From Pseudomonadota bacterium (GTDB lineage: Bacteria; Myxococcota_A; UBA9160; SZUA-336): a stretch of 64,000 bases of DNA. The stretch's first letter is position 1. Each line of letters opens with the position of its first letter. The translations under genes and the position numbers were made by a program. Where the stretch lies: contig QJZC01000018.1 of NCBI GenBank assembly GCA_003247575.1, positions 1 through 64,000 of the forward strand, read 5' to 3'. The notes beneath the pieces were generated by a model. The model was not told the origin of the DNA and ran no database searches. It was given only the letters and a program-made list of their open reading frames with translations. This document shows positions 45,417-55,070 of this stretch, piece by piece.

Positions 45417-46555
45417 TAGCAGTCCAGCCGATAGGCGAGCGGCTTGATCTCTTCCGGGTCTCCACGGTCCAGGACACTCATCACGCAGGCACTCGCGTCG
45501 CCCACCTTGGCTCGAGAGCGTACCATGAAGACGGAACTTTCATATGAAATGGGCGGAAACAAGGCCTGGCCGGGCAGATTGACCACCGCTCCGAAGTCCA
45601 CACAGGCCTCCTCGGACGACTGCCCAGGGCAGAAAACTTGGCCGTCTTCGCGCGCCTTGAGCACTCTGAAGATCTCCTCGTCCTCCAGAAAACTCTCAGA
45701 ACCTACAATGTAGAGGAGGGCGAGTACATGGGGAGGAGCTGTGTTGGGATTTAGGCCCGATCCCGAAAATCGCGGCGCTCCCATGGGCGGAGAGAAGTAG
45801 TCGTCCATCGCTTCGAGCAGCCGACGATCGAGCCCTGGGATTCCAACCAGTTCGCTCAGAGAGAAGAGCGGTCGATTTGGCGGCAGCGACGCAGCACGTC
45901 GGTCGCGGTAGAAGTCGGCCTCGTTGTCGCCGAGTCGCGTCGTCTCGTCAGCGTCGATCCAGTCCAAGATCGCATCGGCGATTTCGGAGGTATCGTAGCG
46001 TTTCTCCTCGGGGCGCCCCGGCATGTTCTGAATGATTCGCTCGAGCGCCTTCTGCAGGAAGACCCGCGCCTGATCTGGCGGCAGGCCGGCCGAAGCAACC
46101 GCGGGGGCAGCTCCCGCCGGAGCCGTGGGATCGGCGGCGGGCTGCGCGGCGCCGGGCGCAGTACCTCCGCCGGCCAGCGCGTTCAGTGGGATCCGTCGGC
46201 CCGAGTCGATCACCTCGACGCGCAGTGACACCAGGTCGTCCCGCTCGATCGGCTGTAGGGTCTGCTGGCTCAGGAGACGCCAGGTATCCCGAGGCGACTC
46301 GAAGCTGCTCGCCAGTGGGTCGCTCGAGCTCAGGTCCTCGATGATCGCGCGACTCCCGATGGCGATGCCCGAGCGCGCGAGCAGGTCCGCCCGAATGCGG
46401 TCCATGCGTTGACTGGCTCCGAGCACATCGAGGGTCGTCGTTCGTGCGAACGCGTAGACCCCGCCGATCGTGAGCGCGATGAATACGATCGCGAGGACCA
46501 GCACGACCCCTTCCTCGCGCGCAGAGTCTCGCCTGCGTGGTGCGGATGCGGTCAC
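45416..46555 (-). CDS. gspK: Type II secretion minor pseudopilin K
   Basis: 379 residues from a GTG at 46555 that overlaps the gspJ stop (GTGA); a GTG two codons earlier is less well placed after GAGGT. A type IV pilin-like N-terminal helix (GVVLVLAIVFIALTIGGVYA) after a basic leader, with Gly-Val at the expected cleavage point. The large K-type globular insert has LSSSDPLA, WIDADETTRLGDNEADFY and LNPNTAPPHVLALL (helix-hairpin-helix-like). GspK caps the pseudopilus tip with GspI and GspJ. Confidence 0.9.
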   Translation of the reverse strand: MTASAPRRRDSAREEGVVLVLAIVFIALTIGGVYAFARTTTLDVLGASQRMDRIRADLLARSGIAIGSRAIIEDLSSSDPLASSFESPRDTWRLLSQQTLQPIERDDLVSLRVEVIDSGRRIPLNALAGGGTAPGAAQPAADPTAPAGAAPAVASAGLPPDQARVFLQKALERIIQNMPGRPEEKRYDTSEIADAILDWIDADETTRLGDNEADFYRDRRAASLPPNRPLFSLSELVGIPGLDRRLLEAMDDYFSPPMGAPRFSGSGLNPNTAPPHVLALLYIVGSESFLEDEEIFRVLKAREDGQVFCPGQSSEEACVDFGAVVNLPGQALFPPISYESSVFMVRSRAKVGDASACVMSVLDRGDPEEIKPLAYRLDC

Positions 46556-47538
46556 TGACACACCTCGTTGGGATCGAGCTGAGTCAGCTGCCGAAGCTCG
46601 TCGGCGAGCACCATTCCCTGAGGTGTGGCGATCACCGTCGCAAAGCAGCGTGGATCCTCGACCTCGTCGACCAGCGCGGCAATCGACTGCTCCGCTTGGT
46701 CACCCAGGGTCGACAGAACCTCTTCGAATCGACTCAGGCACTCGGCCAGCGAGGGTCCCTGACAGTTCTCGTCGTCGTCTCCTCCCAGCGGCCGAACCGG
46801 AAGCACGACGGACCGTCGGAAGACGCGACCCGGTGCGAGCGCCCCCTCCTTGTCGCCTACGGGCGAGTTGAGCTGCAGACTCAGCTCGACCCGTACCGGG
46901 AGCCGGTTCGGCTGGAGCTCGATCGAGTCCCATTGGTCCACGCGAGCTCCAGTGTCGTCATCGATCAGAGCGACTCCGAATCCCGCGACATCCCGCACCG
47001 TGGGCGGGTCCTCAAATGTGGGAAGGTCCAGAGCCGCGCGTTCGGGCAGCACTTCCTCCGCTCGATAGAGACTCAAGCGCCCGTCGTTCGCCGTCTGCGC
47101 GCGATAGGTGACGATGCGGAAGGCTCCGCCGACGGGGGCACCCGCCACGCGGGCGGGGCTCTCCGTGACGAATCGAAGTGTGTCCGCTTCGCCCCCACCC
47201 AACTCGTCGCTCTCGACCGTGAAGATCCAGGGGTGATCCGCGACGGCAACGCCTTCCGGACGTTCGAGCAGCAGAGTGCCCACGATCTCGCGCTCCATCT
47301 GATCGAGTACGACCTCTGCGATTGGATCTCGCGAGAACTCTTCGAGCCTCTTGCTTTGCACTTTGGATAGGCTGATGAAGCTGCTCGCGCCAAACGAGAT
47401 CAGCAAGGCGGTCAGGGCGACCGCGATCACGATCTCGAGCAACGTGAATCCGTGCTCAGCTCGCACGTCCGGACGCCCCTGCGGGAGATCCCGAGCTCGA
47501 GCTCGGAGTGTTGGATGTGGATGTGCCTGCGAGGACAT
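46552..47538 (-). CDS. gspJ: Type II secretion minor pseudopilin J
   Basis: 328 residues from the ATG at 47538. The prepilin cleavage site is HG-FTLLEIVIAVALTA after a leader of ~30 residues, longer than usual. The body has the conserved DQMEREIVGTLL segment. The C-terminus carries an acidic and Cys-containing extension (GDDDENCQG) not typical of GspJ. It is part of the I-J-K tip complex. Confidence 0.88.
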   Translation of the reverse strand: MSSQAHPHPTLRARARDLPQGRPDVRAEHGFTLLEIVIAVALTALLISFGASSFISLSKVQSKRLEEFSRDPIAEVVLDQMEREIVGTLLLERPEGVAVADHPWIFTVESDELGGGEADTLRFVTESPARVAGAPVGGAFRIVTYRAQTANDGRLSLYRAEEVLPERAALDLPTFEDPPTVRDVAGFGVALIDDDTGARVDQWDSIELQPNRLPVRVELSLQLNSPVGDKEGALAPGRVFRRSVVLPVRPLGGDDDENCQGPSLAECLSRFEEVLSTLGDQAEQSIAALVDEVEDPRCFATVIATPQGMVLADELRQLTQLDPNEVCQ

Positions 47539-47542
47539 CGAA

Positions 47543-48154
47543 CTACCTGCCCTGATTCTGGCGCGTGCGTCGCAGCGCGTCATTCAAGCCGCCCAATCCT
47601 TGATTCAGTTCGAGGTCGCCAGTCCCCTGTCCGGTGGCCCCTGCTGCGGCCTGAGGAGGTTCTGCCGGCTCGGTCAGGAAGACGACGAATGGATTCGCCT
47701 GCTCGGGCTCCTCGTCCTCACGGTAGACACGAACCTCGACTCGGCGAATCGCCGGGCCGTTGGCAGCCCCGCCCCCGCCTCGTGCGCTCGGAGGGGCGAA
47801 CAGGCCGGAGCCCTGCAAGCTCTCTCGAGGAATCCCTCTGGGAACCTGTAGGACGTACGGCTCGATCTCGACTCGGAACGCGTACGGGATCCCGACCTGG
47901 CCAGACTCGTCGAAGACACCCTCGTCGACGCCGCTCTGCGGAAGTTCTCCAGACTCGGCCCGTTCCGTCAGCTCGCGAACCTTCTGTTCTGCGAGGCGCG
48001 ACGCCTCCTGATCCATCCGCGTATTCGACAGCAGGGCGGCCGAACGCCCCACGATCGAAGAGAGAGCCCCCATCACCACGGCGAGCACGGCGAAGGCCAC
48101 GAGAACTTCGAGCAGGGTGAATCCGGCTTCGCCTGTTCGCGCGGGACTATTCAT
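47543..48154 (-). CDS. gspI: Type II secretion minor pseudopilin I
   Basis: 203 residues from the ATG at 48154, which overlaps the gspH end by eight bases. Short leader MNSPARTGEAG then FTLLEVLVAFAVLAVVMGA, a textbook type III signal sequence. Longer than typical GspI (~120-130) because of a C-terminal Gly/Pro/Gln-rich extension. It works with GspJ and GspK at the pseudopilus tip. Confidence 0.88.
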   Translation of the reverse strand: MNSPARTGEAGFTLLEVLVAFAVLAVVMGALSSIVGRSAALLSNTRMDQEASRLAEQKVRELTERAESGELPQSGVDEGVFDESGQVGIPYAFRVEIEPYVLQVPRGIPRESLQGSGLFAPPSARGGGGAANGPAIRRVEVRVYREDEEPEQANPFVVFLTEPAEPPQAAAGATGQGTGDLELNQGLGGLNDALRRTRQNQGR

Positions 48155-48710
48155 CCTCGCCCTCGATGGTGACGACCTCACCGGTGAATCCGATGACGCG
48201 CACGGACTGGATGGACTCCCTCTCGTCCACCAGCTGGATGATCGCCGGATCTGCTCCCCCCTGGCCAGAGAAGCCGACGAACGCAATCTCGTCGTCGTAC
48301 GTGTCATCGCCGATTTGCACCGAGACTATGCGCACATCGGAGGCTTCGAGGGTTCGCCACTTGCCTTGCGACGTAGGGATCGGCTCGAAGTCTCCGAAGG
48401 GCTGCGGTGGGGTCAGATCGAGCAGCGCCGGCGAGCCCGGGAGCCGGGTAGGTTCGGCCTCCTGCTCCGTGCGACTCTCGATCCGGATGCGTTGTTCGTC
48501 CATGTCGATCGACAGGCGATGGACCACTCCCGTGGCGCGCGCGCGCTGGGCGGTGTAGCGAAGTTCCGAGACGAGACGCGCGGTGGCCGGATCGAGATTC
48601 GAGCGGCGATAGGTACTCGGAGCGAGCGCCGAGTAGAGAAGCCCGATCACGAAGACGACCACCAGGATCTCGAGGAGGGTGAACCCCGCTTGGCCGCGCG
48701 CGCGCTGCAT
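48147..48710 (-). CDS. gspH: Type II secretion minor pseudopilin H
   Basis: 187 residues from the ATG at 48710. Leader MQRARGQAG then FTLLEILVVVFVIGLLYSA, followed by a beta-rich domain with ARLVSELRYTAQRARATG, the usual GspH/FimT region. It is six bases after gspG. Minor pseudopilin below the tip complex. Confidence 0.9.
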   Translation of the reverse strand: MQRARGQAGFTLLEILVVVFVIGLLYSALAPSTYRRSNLDPATARLVSELRYTAQRARATGVVHRLSIDMDEQRIRIESRTEQEAEPTRLPGSPALLDLTPPQPFGDFEPIPTSQGKWRTLEASDVRIVSVQIGDDTYDDEIAFVGFSGQGGADPAIIQLVDERESIQSVRVIGFTGEVVTIEGEDE

Positions 48711-48716
48711 GGATGG

Positions 48717-49274
48717 CTAGCGACCCTCTAGATCATAGTTGCAGAGGTCGTCCGACTCTGGGCTGCCCGTAGCGGCTACGCCATCGGGACCGTTGGAGCA
48801 GATGTCGAAGCCCGAGGTGTTGTTCCGCCCTGGAGCCTCGTAGGTCAGCTTGCCGCCCCAGGGGTCGGCCAGCTGCGACTTGTCCGTATAGCCGCCCGGC
48901 TGATAGCGCCTCGGGGCGGGCTCGATCGTGGGCTCGCGGACCAGGGCCTCCAGGCCCTGCTCAGTGGTCGGATAGCGTCCGTTGTCCAGACGGTAGACCT
49001 CGAGCGCCTGACTGAGCTTGTTGACCTGCGCTTGTGCCAGGGTCCGCTTGGCCTCGTCGGCGCGTCCGATGAAGCTGTTCGCGAGGAAGCCCATCAGAAG
49101 ACCGATGATCGTGACGACGATCAGGATCTCGAGCAAGGTGAAGCCATCCTCACGCTCGCGCCGCGTCGCCCGCACGTTTGCGGGACCCAGCAGATCGGTC
49201 TCGGGGCTCCGCTCGGCGGTACAGGATGCGGTGCGGTGAGCGAGTGGCAGGACAAGGTGCGGATCAGCTTGCAT
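48717..49274 (-). CDS. gspG: Type II secretion major pseudopilin G
   Basis: 185 residues from the ATG at 49274, chosen for its GGAG signal. The cleavage site DG-FTLLEILIVVTIIGLLMG lies after 43 residues, an unusually long leader; a GTG 33 codons in would give a normal-length one but lacks a clear Shine-Dalgarno. The body is classical: NKLSQALEVYRLDNGRYPTTEQGLEALV, DPWGGKLTYEAPGRN and DICSNGPDG, with the calcium-loop region. Main subunit of the pseudopilus. Confidence 0.95.
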   Translation of the reverse strand: MQADPHLVLPLAHRTASCTAERSPETDLLGPANVRATRREREDGFTLLEILIVVTIIGLLMGFLANSFIGRADEAKRTLAQAQVNKLSQALEVYRLDNGRYPTTEQGLEALVREPTIEPAPRRYQPGGYTDKSQLADPWGGKLTYEAPGRNNTSGFDICSNGPDGVAATGSPESDDLCNYDLEGR

Positions 49275-49305
49275 GAGAGGCTCCTATGGGAATGACGAGC
49301 GACGT

Positions 49306-50532
49306 CTAGAATGCCGAGACTAGATTCACGAGCGGGAGCAGCGTGGACAACACGATGATGACCACGACGCCCGCTACGAAGAGCAGGAGTACCGGGCCGA
49401 GCAGATCCAGCATCTTCTTGAGTGCATTCTCGACCAGGTTGTCGTATGTGTTCGCGACTTTGACCAGCATCGTATCGAGCTCGCCGGACGCCTCTCCGAC
49501 ACTGATCATGTGTGTGACCAAGGGTGGAAACTCGCCGCTCTGGCGCAGCGGTTGAGAGATCGACGCCCCCTGGGTAATGGACTCCGCCGCGGACCGAACC
49601 GCCTGCGCGATCATCGTGTTGCCCGACGTGGTGGCTGCGATCTCCAGCGCCTGCACGATGGAGACGCCACCCGTCAGCAAGGTTGCGAGCGTGCGCGAGA
49701 AGCGAGAGATCGCGACCAGCCGGGTCGGCCTCCCGATCAGCGGTGCGCGCAGCCGGAAGCGGTCCCAGCGCAGCTTGCCTGCCTCGGTCTTGATTGCCCG
49801 TAGGAACGCCAGCAAAGCGAACACGGTGACCAGAAGCCCGGGGAACCAGTACTGAGTGACGAGCTTCGAGACGCCGATCACCAGTCGGGTGACGAAGGGA
49901 AGCTCCTGGTTCATGTCGAGCAGCATCTGTGTGACCGAAGGAATGACACCGACCAGCAGCACGCCCATCACGATCGCCGAGACCGAGAGGATCACGATCG
50001 GATAGGTCAAGGCACCGGTGATTTGACTCTGGAGTCTGCGGCGCGCCTCGACATACTCCGAGAGACGCGTCATCACCAATGCCAGTGAGCCCGACGACTC
50101 TCCCGCGCGCACCATGGAGCGGTACAGATCGTCGAAGACGTTCTTGTGCTGTGCCATGGCGTCCGCCAGGTTGACGCCCTGGTTCACCTCTTCGCGAAGC
50201 TTTCCGACGATGGTGCGGAGCCGGACGTCCTCGATCTGCTCGGTCAGCGCCGTGAGGCTCTGGACGAGGGGGACTCCCGAATCCAGCAAGGTCGAGAGCT
50301 GGCTCGAGAAAAGGGCGAGCTCGAGGTCGGGCACGCTGCCCCCGAACTCCGGCAGTTCGAGCTTCTTGAGCAGGTCCGACAGGGGTGCGCCGCTGCTGCC
50401 CTCGGACAGTTGTGTGGGGAAGATCCCCTCGCTGCGCAAGCGTGCGCGAGCTTCGCGCAGGCTCTCCGCGTCGATCGTGCCGCTGGCCGAGCGGCTGCCA
50501 GCCGTAACTCCCTTGTATGCATAGACAGGCAT
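49306..50532 (-). CDS. gspF: Type II secretion inner-membrane platform protein F
   Basis: 408 residues. The N-terminus PVYAYKGVTAGSRSASGTID is the usual GspF start. Two repeated cytoplasmic helical domains (LALFSSQLSTLLDSGVPLVQ and FSRTLATLLTGGVSIVQALE) and three TM regions (first near residue 170, then ~220 and ~380) are present. GspF is the central platform that GspE is thought to turn to assemble the pseudopilus. Confidence 0.95.
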   Translation of the reverse strand: MPVYAYKGVTAGSRSASGTIDAESLREARARLRSEGIFPTQLSEGSSGAPLSDLLKKLELPEFGGSVPDLELALFSSQLSTLLDSGVPLVQSLTALTEQIEDVRLRTIVGKLREEVNQGVNLADAMAQHKNVFDDLYRSMVRAGESSGSLALVMTRLSEYVEARRRLQSQITGALTYPIVILSVSAIVMGVLLVGVIPSVTQMLLDMNQELPFVTRLVIGVSKLVTQYWFPGLLVTVFALLAFLRAIKTEAGKLRWDRFRLRAPLIGRPTRLVAISRFSRTLATLLTGGVSIVQALEIAATTSGNTMIAQAVRSAAESITQGASISQPLRQSGEFPPLVTHMISVGEASGELDTMLVKVANTYDNLVENALKKMLDLLGPVLLLFVAGVVVIIVLSTLLPLVNLVSAF

Positions 50533-50544
50533 GGTTGCGCGTCC

Positions 50545-52257
50545 TTACGCCACCTCTTGCTCGGTCTGCCGGAGCACCTCGGCGATGCTGGTGATTCCCT
50601 GCAGTACCTTCTCGGCACCGTACATGCGCATGTTGATCATTCCGCGCCGTACTGCCGAAGCTTCGATGGTCTTCGAGTCGATATTATTCGTAATCATGGA
50701 GCGGATCTCGTCGTCGATGATGAGCACCTCGAAGATCGCCGTTCGATCCGAGTAGCCCGTATCGTTGCAGCGTACACAGGCACCCGCTCGATAGACTGTG
50801 ACCCCGCGCAGCTTCTCGCGGGGAATCCCGATTTCTTCGAGCTCCGAATCCGACGGGTCGTAGGGGTCCCGGCAGTGCATGCACAGACGGCGCACCAGGC
50901 GCTGAGCGATGACGGCCGAGAGCGAGCTCCCGATCTTGAACGGCTCGATTCCCATGTCGACCAAGCGGGTGACGGCTCCGGCTGCGTCGATGGTGTGGAT
51001 CGTCGAGAACACGAGATGTCCGGTGAGGCTCGCCTGAATGGAGATTTCCGCTGTCTCGCGGTCGCGGATCTCGCCGACGAGAACGACGTTCGGATCCTGT
51101 CGCAGCACGGCGCGCAGCGCCGATGCGAAGGTCATCCCGATGTCGGTCTTGACCTCGATCTGGCTGATGCCATCCAGCGAAATCTCGACCGGGTCCTGGA
51201 TCGTGATGATGTTCTTCTCTGGAGTGTTGATGTCGGCGAGGCAGGCGTAGAGCGTCGTGGTCTTGCCGGATCCCGTGGGTCCCGTGACCAAGACGATCCC
51301 GCTGCTGCGTCGGATCAGCTTCTTGAGCACGGGTGTGTTCTGCTCGTGCAGCCCGATCTTGTCCAGCGAGAGGAGTGCCTGGGTGCGCGGCAGGAGCCGC
51401 ATGACGCAGCGTTCCCCAAATTGGGTGGGCACTGTCGAAAGCCGGACGTCGTAGTCACGCCCCGCGATTTTCAGCGCGATGCGGCCGTCTTGGGGCAGCC
51501 TCTTCTCCGCGATGTCGAGCTTCCCCATGATCTTGATGCGCGAGGTCACCGCACTCTGGAGGCGCTTGGGGAGTGGGCGCAGCGGCTCGTGGAGCATGTC
51601 GTCCACACGGAAGCGCACCAGGAGCTCCTTCTCCTGCGGCTCGATGTGGATATCACTCGCGCGCTCCTTGACCGCCTGCTGCAGCAGCGAGTTGACGAGG
51701 CGCACGATCGGAGCATCCGCATCGCTGGCATCCAGGAGGTCTTCGGGCTCCGCAATGATCTCGGAGGCGAGATCCTGCAAGTCGGCATCCTTGAACTCGT
51801 CGGCGACCTTCGCTGCGGAGCTGTCTCGATCATAAACCTGATTGATGCAGTTCGTGATCGAGCGCCGCGTAGAGAGCACGGGCTGGCACTCGGCGCCCTG
51901 GAAGATCAGGCGCAGATCGTCGAGCGGATCCGTGAGCAGGGGGTCGGAGATGGCCACGAAGATCTGGTCACCATCGCGGCGCATGGGAAGCATGTGGTTT
52001 GCGCGCGCGAACGAGATGGGCACCACTCCCGTGAGCTCGGGATCGATGTCATCTGCGGTCAGTCCGTCGTGAACCGGGATGTGATAGAGCTCCCCCATCA
52101 CCCGCAGGAGGTCGCCTTCCGACACGAGCTCCGCTTCGAGCAGGATGTCCGTGAGCTTCCGTCCGGTCTCTTCTCGCTTCTTGACGGCGCGTTCGAGCTC
52201 CTCGGCGGACAGCGACGTGTGCGCGAGAAGGGCTTCGTTTAGCAAGATCGCATCCAT
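50545..52257 (-). CDS. gspE: Type II secretion ATPase E
   Basis: 570 residues; ATG at 52257 with AAGGAG upstream. The N-terminal GspE domains (1-170) bind GspL. The ATPase core has Walker A GPTGSGKTTTLYA, an Asp box (VVLVGEIRDRETA), and a His box (LVFSTIHTIDAAGA). The C-terminal tetracysteine zinc domain is intact (CMHC ... CVRC). It powers pseudopilus assembly from the cytoplasmic side. Confidence 0.96.
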   Translation of the reverse strand: MDAILLNEALLAHTSLSAEELERAVKKREETGRKLTDILLEAELVSEGDLLRVMGELYHIPVHDGLTADDIDPELTGVVPISFARANHMLPMRRDGDQIFVAISDPLLTDPLDDLRLIFQGAECQPVLSTRRSITNCINQVYDRDSSAAKVADEFKDADLQDLASEIIAEPEDLLDASDADAPIVRLVNSLLQQAVKERASDIHIEPQEKELLVRFRVDDMLHEPLRPLPKRLQSAVTSRIKIMGKLDIAEKRLPQDGRIALKIAGRDYDVRLSTVPTQFGERCVMRLLPRTQALLSLDKIGLHEQNTPVLKKLIRRSSGIVLVTGPTGSGKTTTLYACLADINTPEKNIITIQDPVEISLDGISQIEVKTDIGMTFASALRAVLRQDPNVVLVGEIRDRETAEISIQASLTGHLVFSTIHTIDAAGAVTRLVDMGIEPFKIGSSLSAVIAQRLVRRLCMHCRDPYDPSDSELEEIGIPREKLRGVTVYRAGACVRCNDTGYSDRTAIFEVLIIDDEIRSMITNNIDSKTIEASAVRRGMINMRMYGAEKVLQGITSIAEVLRQTEQEVA

Positions 52258-52448
52258 GCGGGTGCTCCTTACAGCAGGTGACCTCGTCTTCTAGTATCCA
52301 ACTACGCCGAGCTGCGCGAACGCCGAGCTGCACTGCGGGGCACCCACCGGGCTCGGCGCTCGGGGGCCAGCCGCTCCCCTAGGCACCGAGTACGATTTGA
52401 TCTCCACAAACCGGCTCTGACTCGCCTGCCGATCCTGCGAGCGCTCGC

Positions 52449-55070
52449 TCAGGGCTCCGCGATCATCACCGATGGGCGGTACTGCTCGGGCAGGTCCGCC
52501 GTCAGCTCACGACGGACGCGCTGTGCTTGATCCTCGGAGTTGTACGGACCCAAGGTGACGACGAAGATCGCATCGGGTCCCTCCATGCGGGACATGACCA
52601 TGCCGTCGTAGCCGTCGGCGATCAGCTGCTGCAGCAGAGCTGCAGCCTCGGTGCCATCGCGCAGAGAGGCTACCTGTACCACATAACGCCCGACCTGCGG
52701 AGCCTCGCGCTGCGACCGGAGCTCGTCCATGCGCTGCTGCTCAGTTGCAGCGTTGATCTTGCGCAGATCTGGCAGGCTCTCCGTCGGATATCGCGTGGTC
52801 AGGGAGTCGAGCTTGCGGCGAACGGGGTTCGAGTCCAGCGGGAGATCGATGCCCGCTTCGAGTGCCTTCGCGCGGGCCTCGATTTCCTCCTCGCTGCGGG
52901 ACAGATTCGCATCGGCGAGGCTGCGGAACTCCTCGCGCCCTTCGATCGTGAGCTGACGAAGGTCGTTCGGGTCGCGTACGATCCGGGGCGTCAGGATGAC
53001 CACCAGGTTGGTCTTCATGATGGTTTCGTTCGTGTTCCGGAAGAAGAATCCGAAGATCGGTAGATCGCCCAGAAAGGGCACCTTGCTGGTCACGTAGCCG
53101 AGCTGATCCTGGATGATTCCACCGATCAGGACCGCTTCTCCGTCCTTGACGAAGACCGTGTTCTCCACACTTCGATTGCTTGTCGTGGGACCGATGGCGC
53201 CCGCAGTGTTTCCGGTAACGGAGCTGACCTCCTGGAAGAACTCCAGCTTGATCGTGTCGCCTTCGCTGATCTGTGGGGTCACGCGCAGGGTGACGCCGAC
53301 GTCGCGTCGCTCGACATTCTGTGAAGTCTGGAATGGGGACTGCGCGCCTCCGCCTGTTGTGGCCAGTGGAGCGGAGACGTTGCTCGTCGGAAATCCGATC
53401 TCCTGGCCGACGATGATCTGGGCTTCTTCGTTGTCCGCCGTCAGGATCTTCGGTGCATTGATGATGTCGATGTCGTTGTTGCTCGCGGCCGCGGTGATCA
53501 CCGCCTGAACCACCGGAATCCGTGTCGTCACGCCGGTCAGCGGATCGACGACGCTCACGGAGTTGCCCAGGATCGTGCCCGTGAACGGGTTGTTCACCGG
53601 GCTGCCGAAGCTGGGTGTGGAGGTCACGCCAGTGCCCATGCCACCAGTGGTGGTCGTCTGCATGGCACCGCTCGTCAACGGCGGCTGAGGCAGAGCCGTT
53701 CGCGAAGGGTTGGTCCCGAAGCCGCCGAGTCGCTCCACTGGATTGTCGCCGCCGCCGAGTAGGGTATTGAAGATCAGCTGAACGCCGAACTGCTCGTTGT
53801 CGGTGACGTTCACCTCCATGATCAGCGCCTCGATCAGGACCTGCGGGCGGCGCTTGTCCAGCGTCTTGATCACCTCCTGCAGTGCGGCGAAGGCCTTCGG
53901 GCTCGACTGGATGATCAGCGAGTTCGTGGGTGCGTCCGCGGTGATGCGCACGCCGCCTTCGAGCTCGACGACTCCGCCGCCGCCTCCGTCGCCGCCTCCG
54001 CCCACGATGTCGCCGGTGCCGCCGCCTCCGATTGACGCAGCGCTGGCTCCAGAGCTACTACCGCCCTCGACGAGTCGCGCCAGGGTCTCCGCAGTCTCCT
54101 CGGCATCCGCGTTCTGGAGCGCGATGATGTTGATGCGGCCCGTACCGGGACGGCTGTAGTCGAGCAAGGTGATCAGCTTCTCGACCTGCCGGATGGTTCC
54201 CTGCGGAGCGAGGACGATGATCGAGTTGGTGCGCGCGTCCGGGATGAAGCGCGGCTCGCCTGCCAAGCCGACAGTGTCGCCGGATGCGGCCAAGGAGGGC
54301 GCCGCTCCGCCCGCTGCTGCGGCTGCCGCGGCTGCCCGAGCCGCCGCACGCGCTCGCGCGGCGGCGGTTGCACCTCCGGCCCCCGGAGCCGTCGCCCCCG
54401 GCTGCTCGGACGAGAAGATCTCCTGTAGCTGCGAGGTCAGATCCGAGGCATCCGCGAACTCGAGCGGAATCACCTTGATCTGCTCCTCGTACGTGGAGAC
54501 GTCGATCTGCTTGATGATATTGAGGACGCGACGGATGTTGGCCTGCGTGTCCGTCAGGATCAGCGTGTTCGTCGGTGCGTACGCGATCAGATTCGCATCT
54601 TTCGAGGAGAGCTGGCGGAACGTCTCGGAGATGCTGTCGACCTTTACGTACTTGAGCGGGATCAGGCGCGTGATGAACTGGTCGCGCTCGGACGTCGGCG
54701 CGCCATCGCCTACGAGCGGCAGGGCGCTCTGAGGGGCTTCGCGGGTCGGGATGATCTTCTCGATGCCTCCCGGGCCCTTCACGATCGAAAAGCCCTTGAG
54801 GTTCAGGATCGACTCGAACACCCGGAACGCCTCGTCCATCGTGACCGGCTGCTCCGAGATGACCGTGACCGTGCCTCGCACGCGGTCGTCGAAGACGAAG
54901 TTGCGCTTCGTGCTCTTTCCGATCGAGCGGATCACATCGGCGAGCTCTGCGTTCTGGAAGTCCAGCTTCAGCTTGGTCTCGTCCTCGTCCTGTGCCCATG
55001 CGGTCGTCGGAGAGAGCACTGCCAGAGCCAGCAGAACGGCAAGAGTTCGAGTCCACTTGGAGGCATTCAT
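52449..55070 (-). CDS. gspD: Type II secretion secretin D with C-terminal SPOR domain
   Basis: 873 residues; ATG at 55070 overlaps the upstream gspC-like stop. Sec signal MNASKWTRTLAVLLALAVLS, N0-N3 domains (LDFQNAELADVIRSIGKST; PTNTLILTDTQANIRRVLNII; TNSIIVLAPQGTIRQVEKLI), and the secretin barrel region with VITAAASNNDIDIINAPKI and the VPFLGDLPIFGFFFRN motif. Alanine-rich (~residues 225-255) and glycine-rich (~350-375) linkers break the N domains. After the barrel, the last 82 residues (52452-52697) look like a SPOR domain: YVVQVASLRDGTEAAALLQQL, GYDGMVMSR, IFVVTLGPYNSEDQAQRV. SPOR domains bind denuded peptidoglycan at division sites. It replaces the usual pilotin-binding S-domain. A 191-bp gap separates it from gspE. 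Confidence 0.95.
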   Translation of the reverse strand: MNASKWTRTLAVLLALAVLSPTTAWAQDEDETKLKLDFQNAELADVIRSIGKSTKRNFVFDDRVRGTVTVISEQPVTMDEAFRVFESILNLKGFSIVKGPGGIEKIIPTREAPQSALPLVGDGAPTSERDQFITRLIPLKYVKVDSISETFRQLSSKDANLIAYAPTNTLILTDTQANIRRVLNIIKQIDVSTYEEQIKVIPLEFADASDLTSQLQEIFSSEQPGATAPGAGGATAAARARAAARAAAAAAAAGGAAPSLAASGDTVGLAGEPRFIPDARTNSIIVLAPQGTIRQVEKLITLLDYSRPGTGRINIIALQNADAEETAETLARLVEGGSSSGASAASIGGGGTGDIVGGGGDGGGGGVVELEGGVRITADAPTNSLIIQSSPKAFAALQEVIKTLDKRRPQVLIEALIMEVNVTDNEQFGVQLIFNTLLGGGDNPVERLGGFGTNPSRTALPQPPLTSGAMQTTTTGGMGTGVTSTPSFGSPVNNPFTGTILGNSVSVVDPLTGVTTRIPVVQAVITAAASNNDIDIINAPKILTADNEEAQIIVGQEIGFPTSNVSAPLATTGGGAQSPFQTSQNVERRDVGVTLRVTPQISEGDTIKLEFFQEVSSVTGNTAGAIGPTTSNRSVENTVFVKDGEAVLIGGIIQDQLGYVTSKVPFLGDLPIFGFFFRNTNETIMKTNLVVILTPRIVRDPNDLRQLTIEGREEFRSLADANLSRSEEEIEARAKALEAGIDLPLDSNPVRRKLDSLTTRYPTESLPDLRKINAATEQQRMDELRSQREAPQVGRYVVQVASLRDGTEAAALLQQLIADGYDGMVMSRMEGPDAIFVVTLGPYNSEDQAQRVRRELTADLPEQYRPSVMIAEP

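Noticed and set aside
50146-52242. 698-residue open frame on the plus strand antisense to gspE
   Set aside because: It lies fully antisense to gspE. Its translation is Asp/Arg/His-rich without domains, a normal shadow of high-GC coding DNA.
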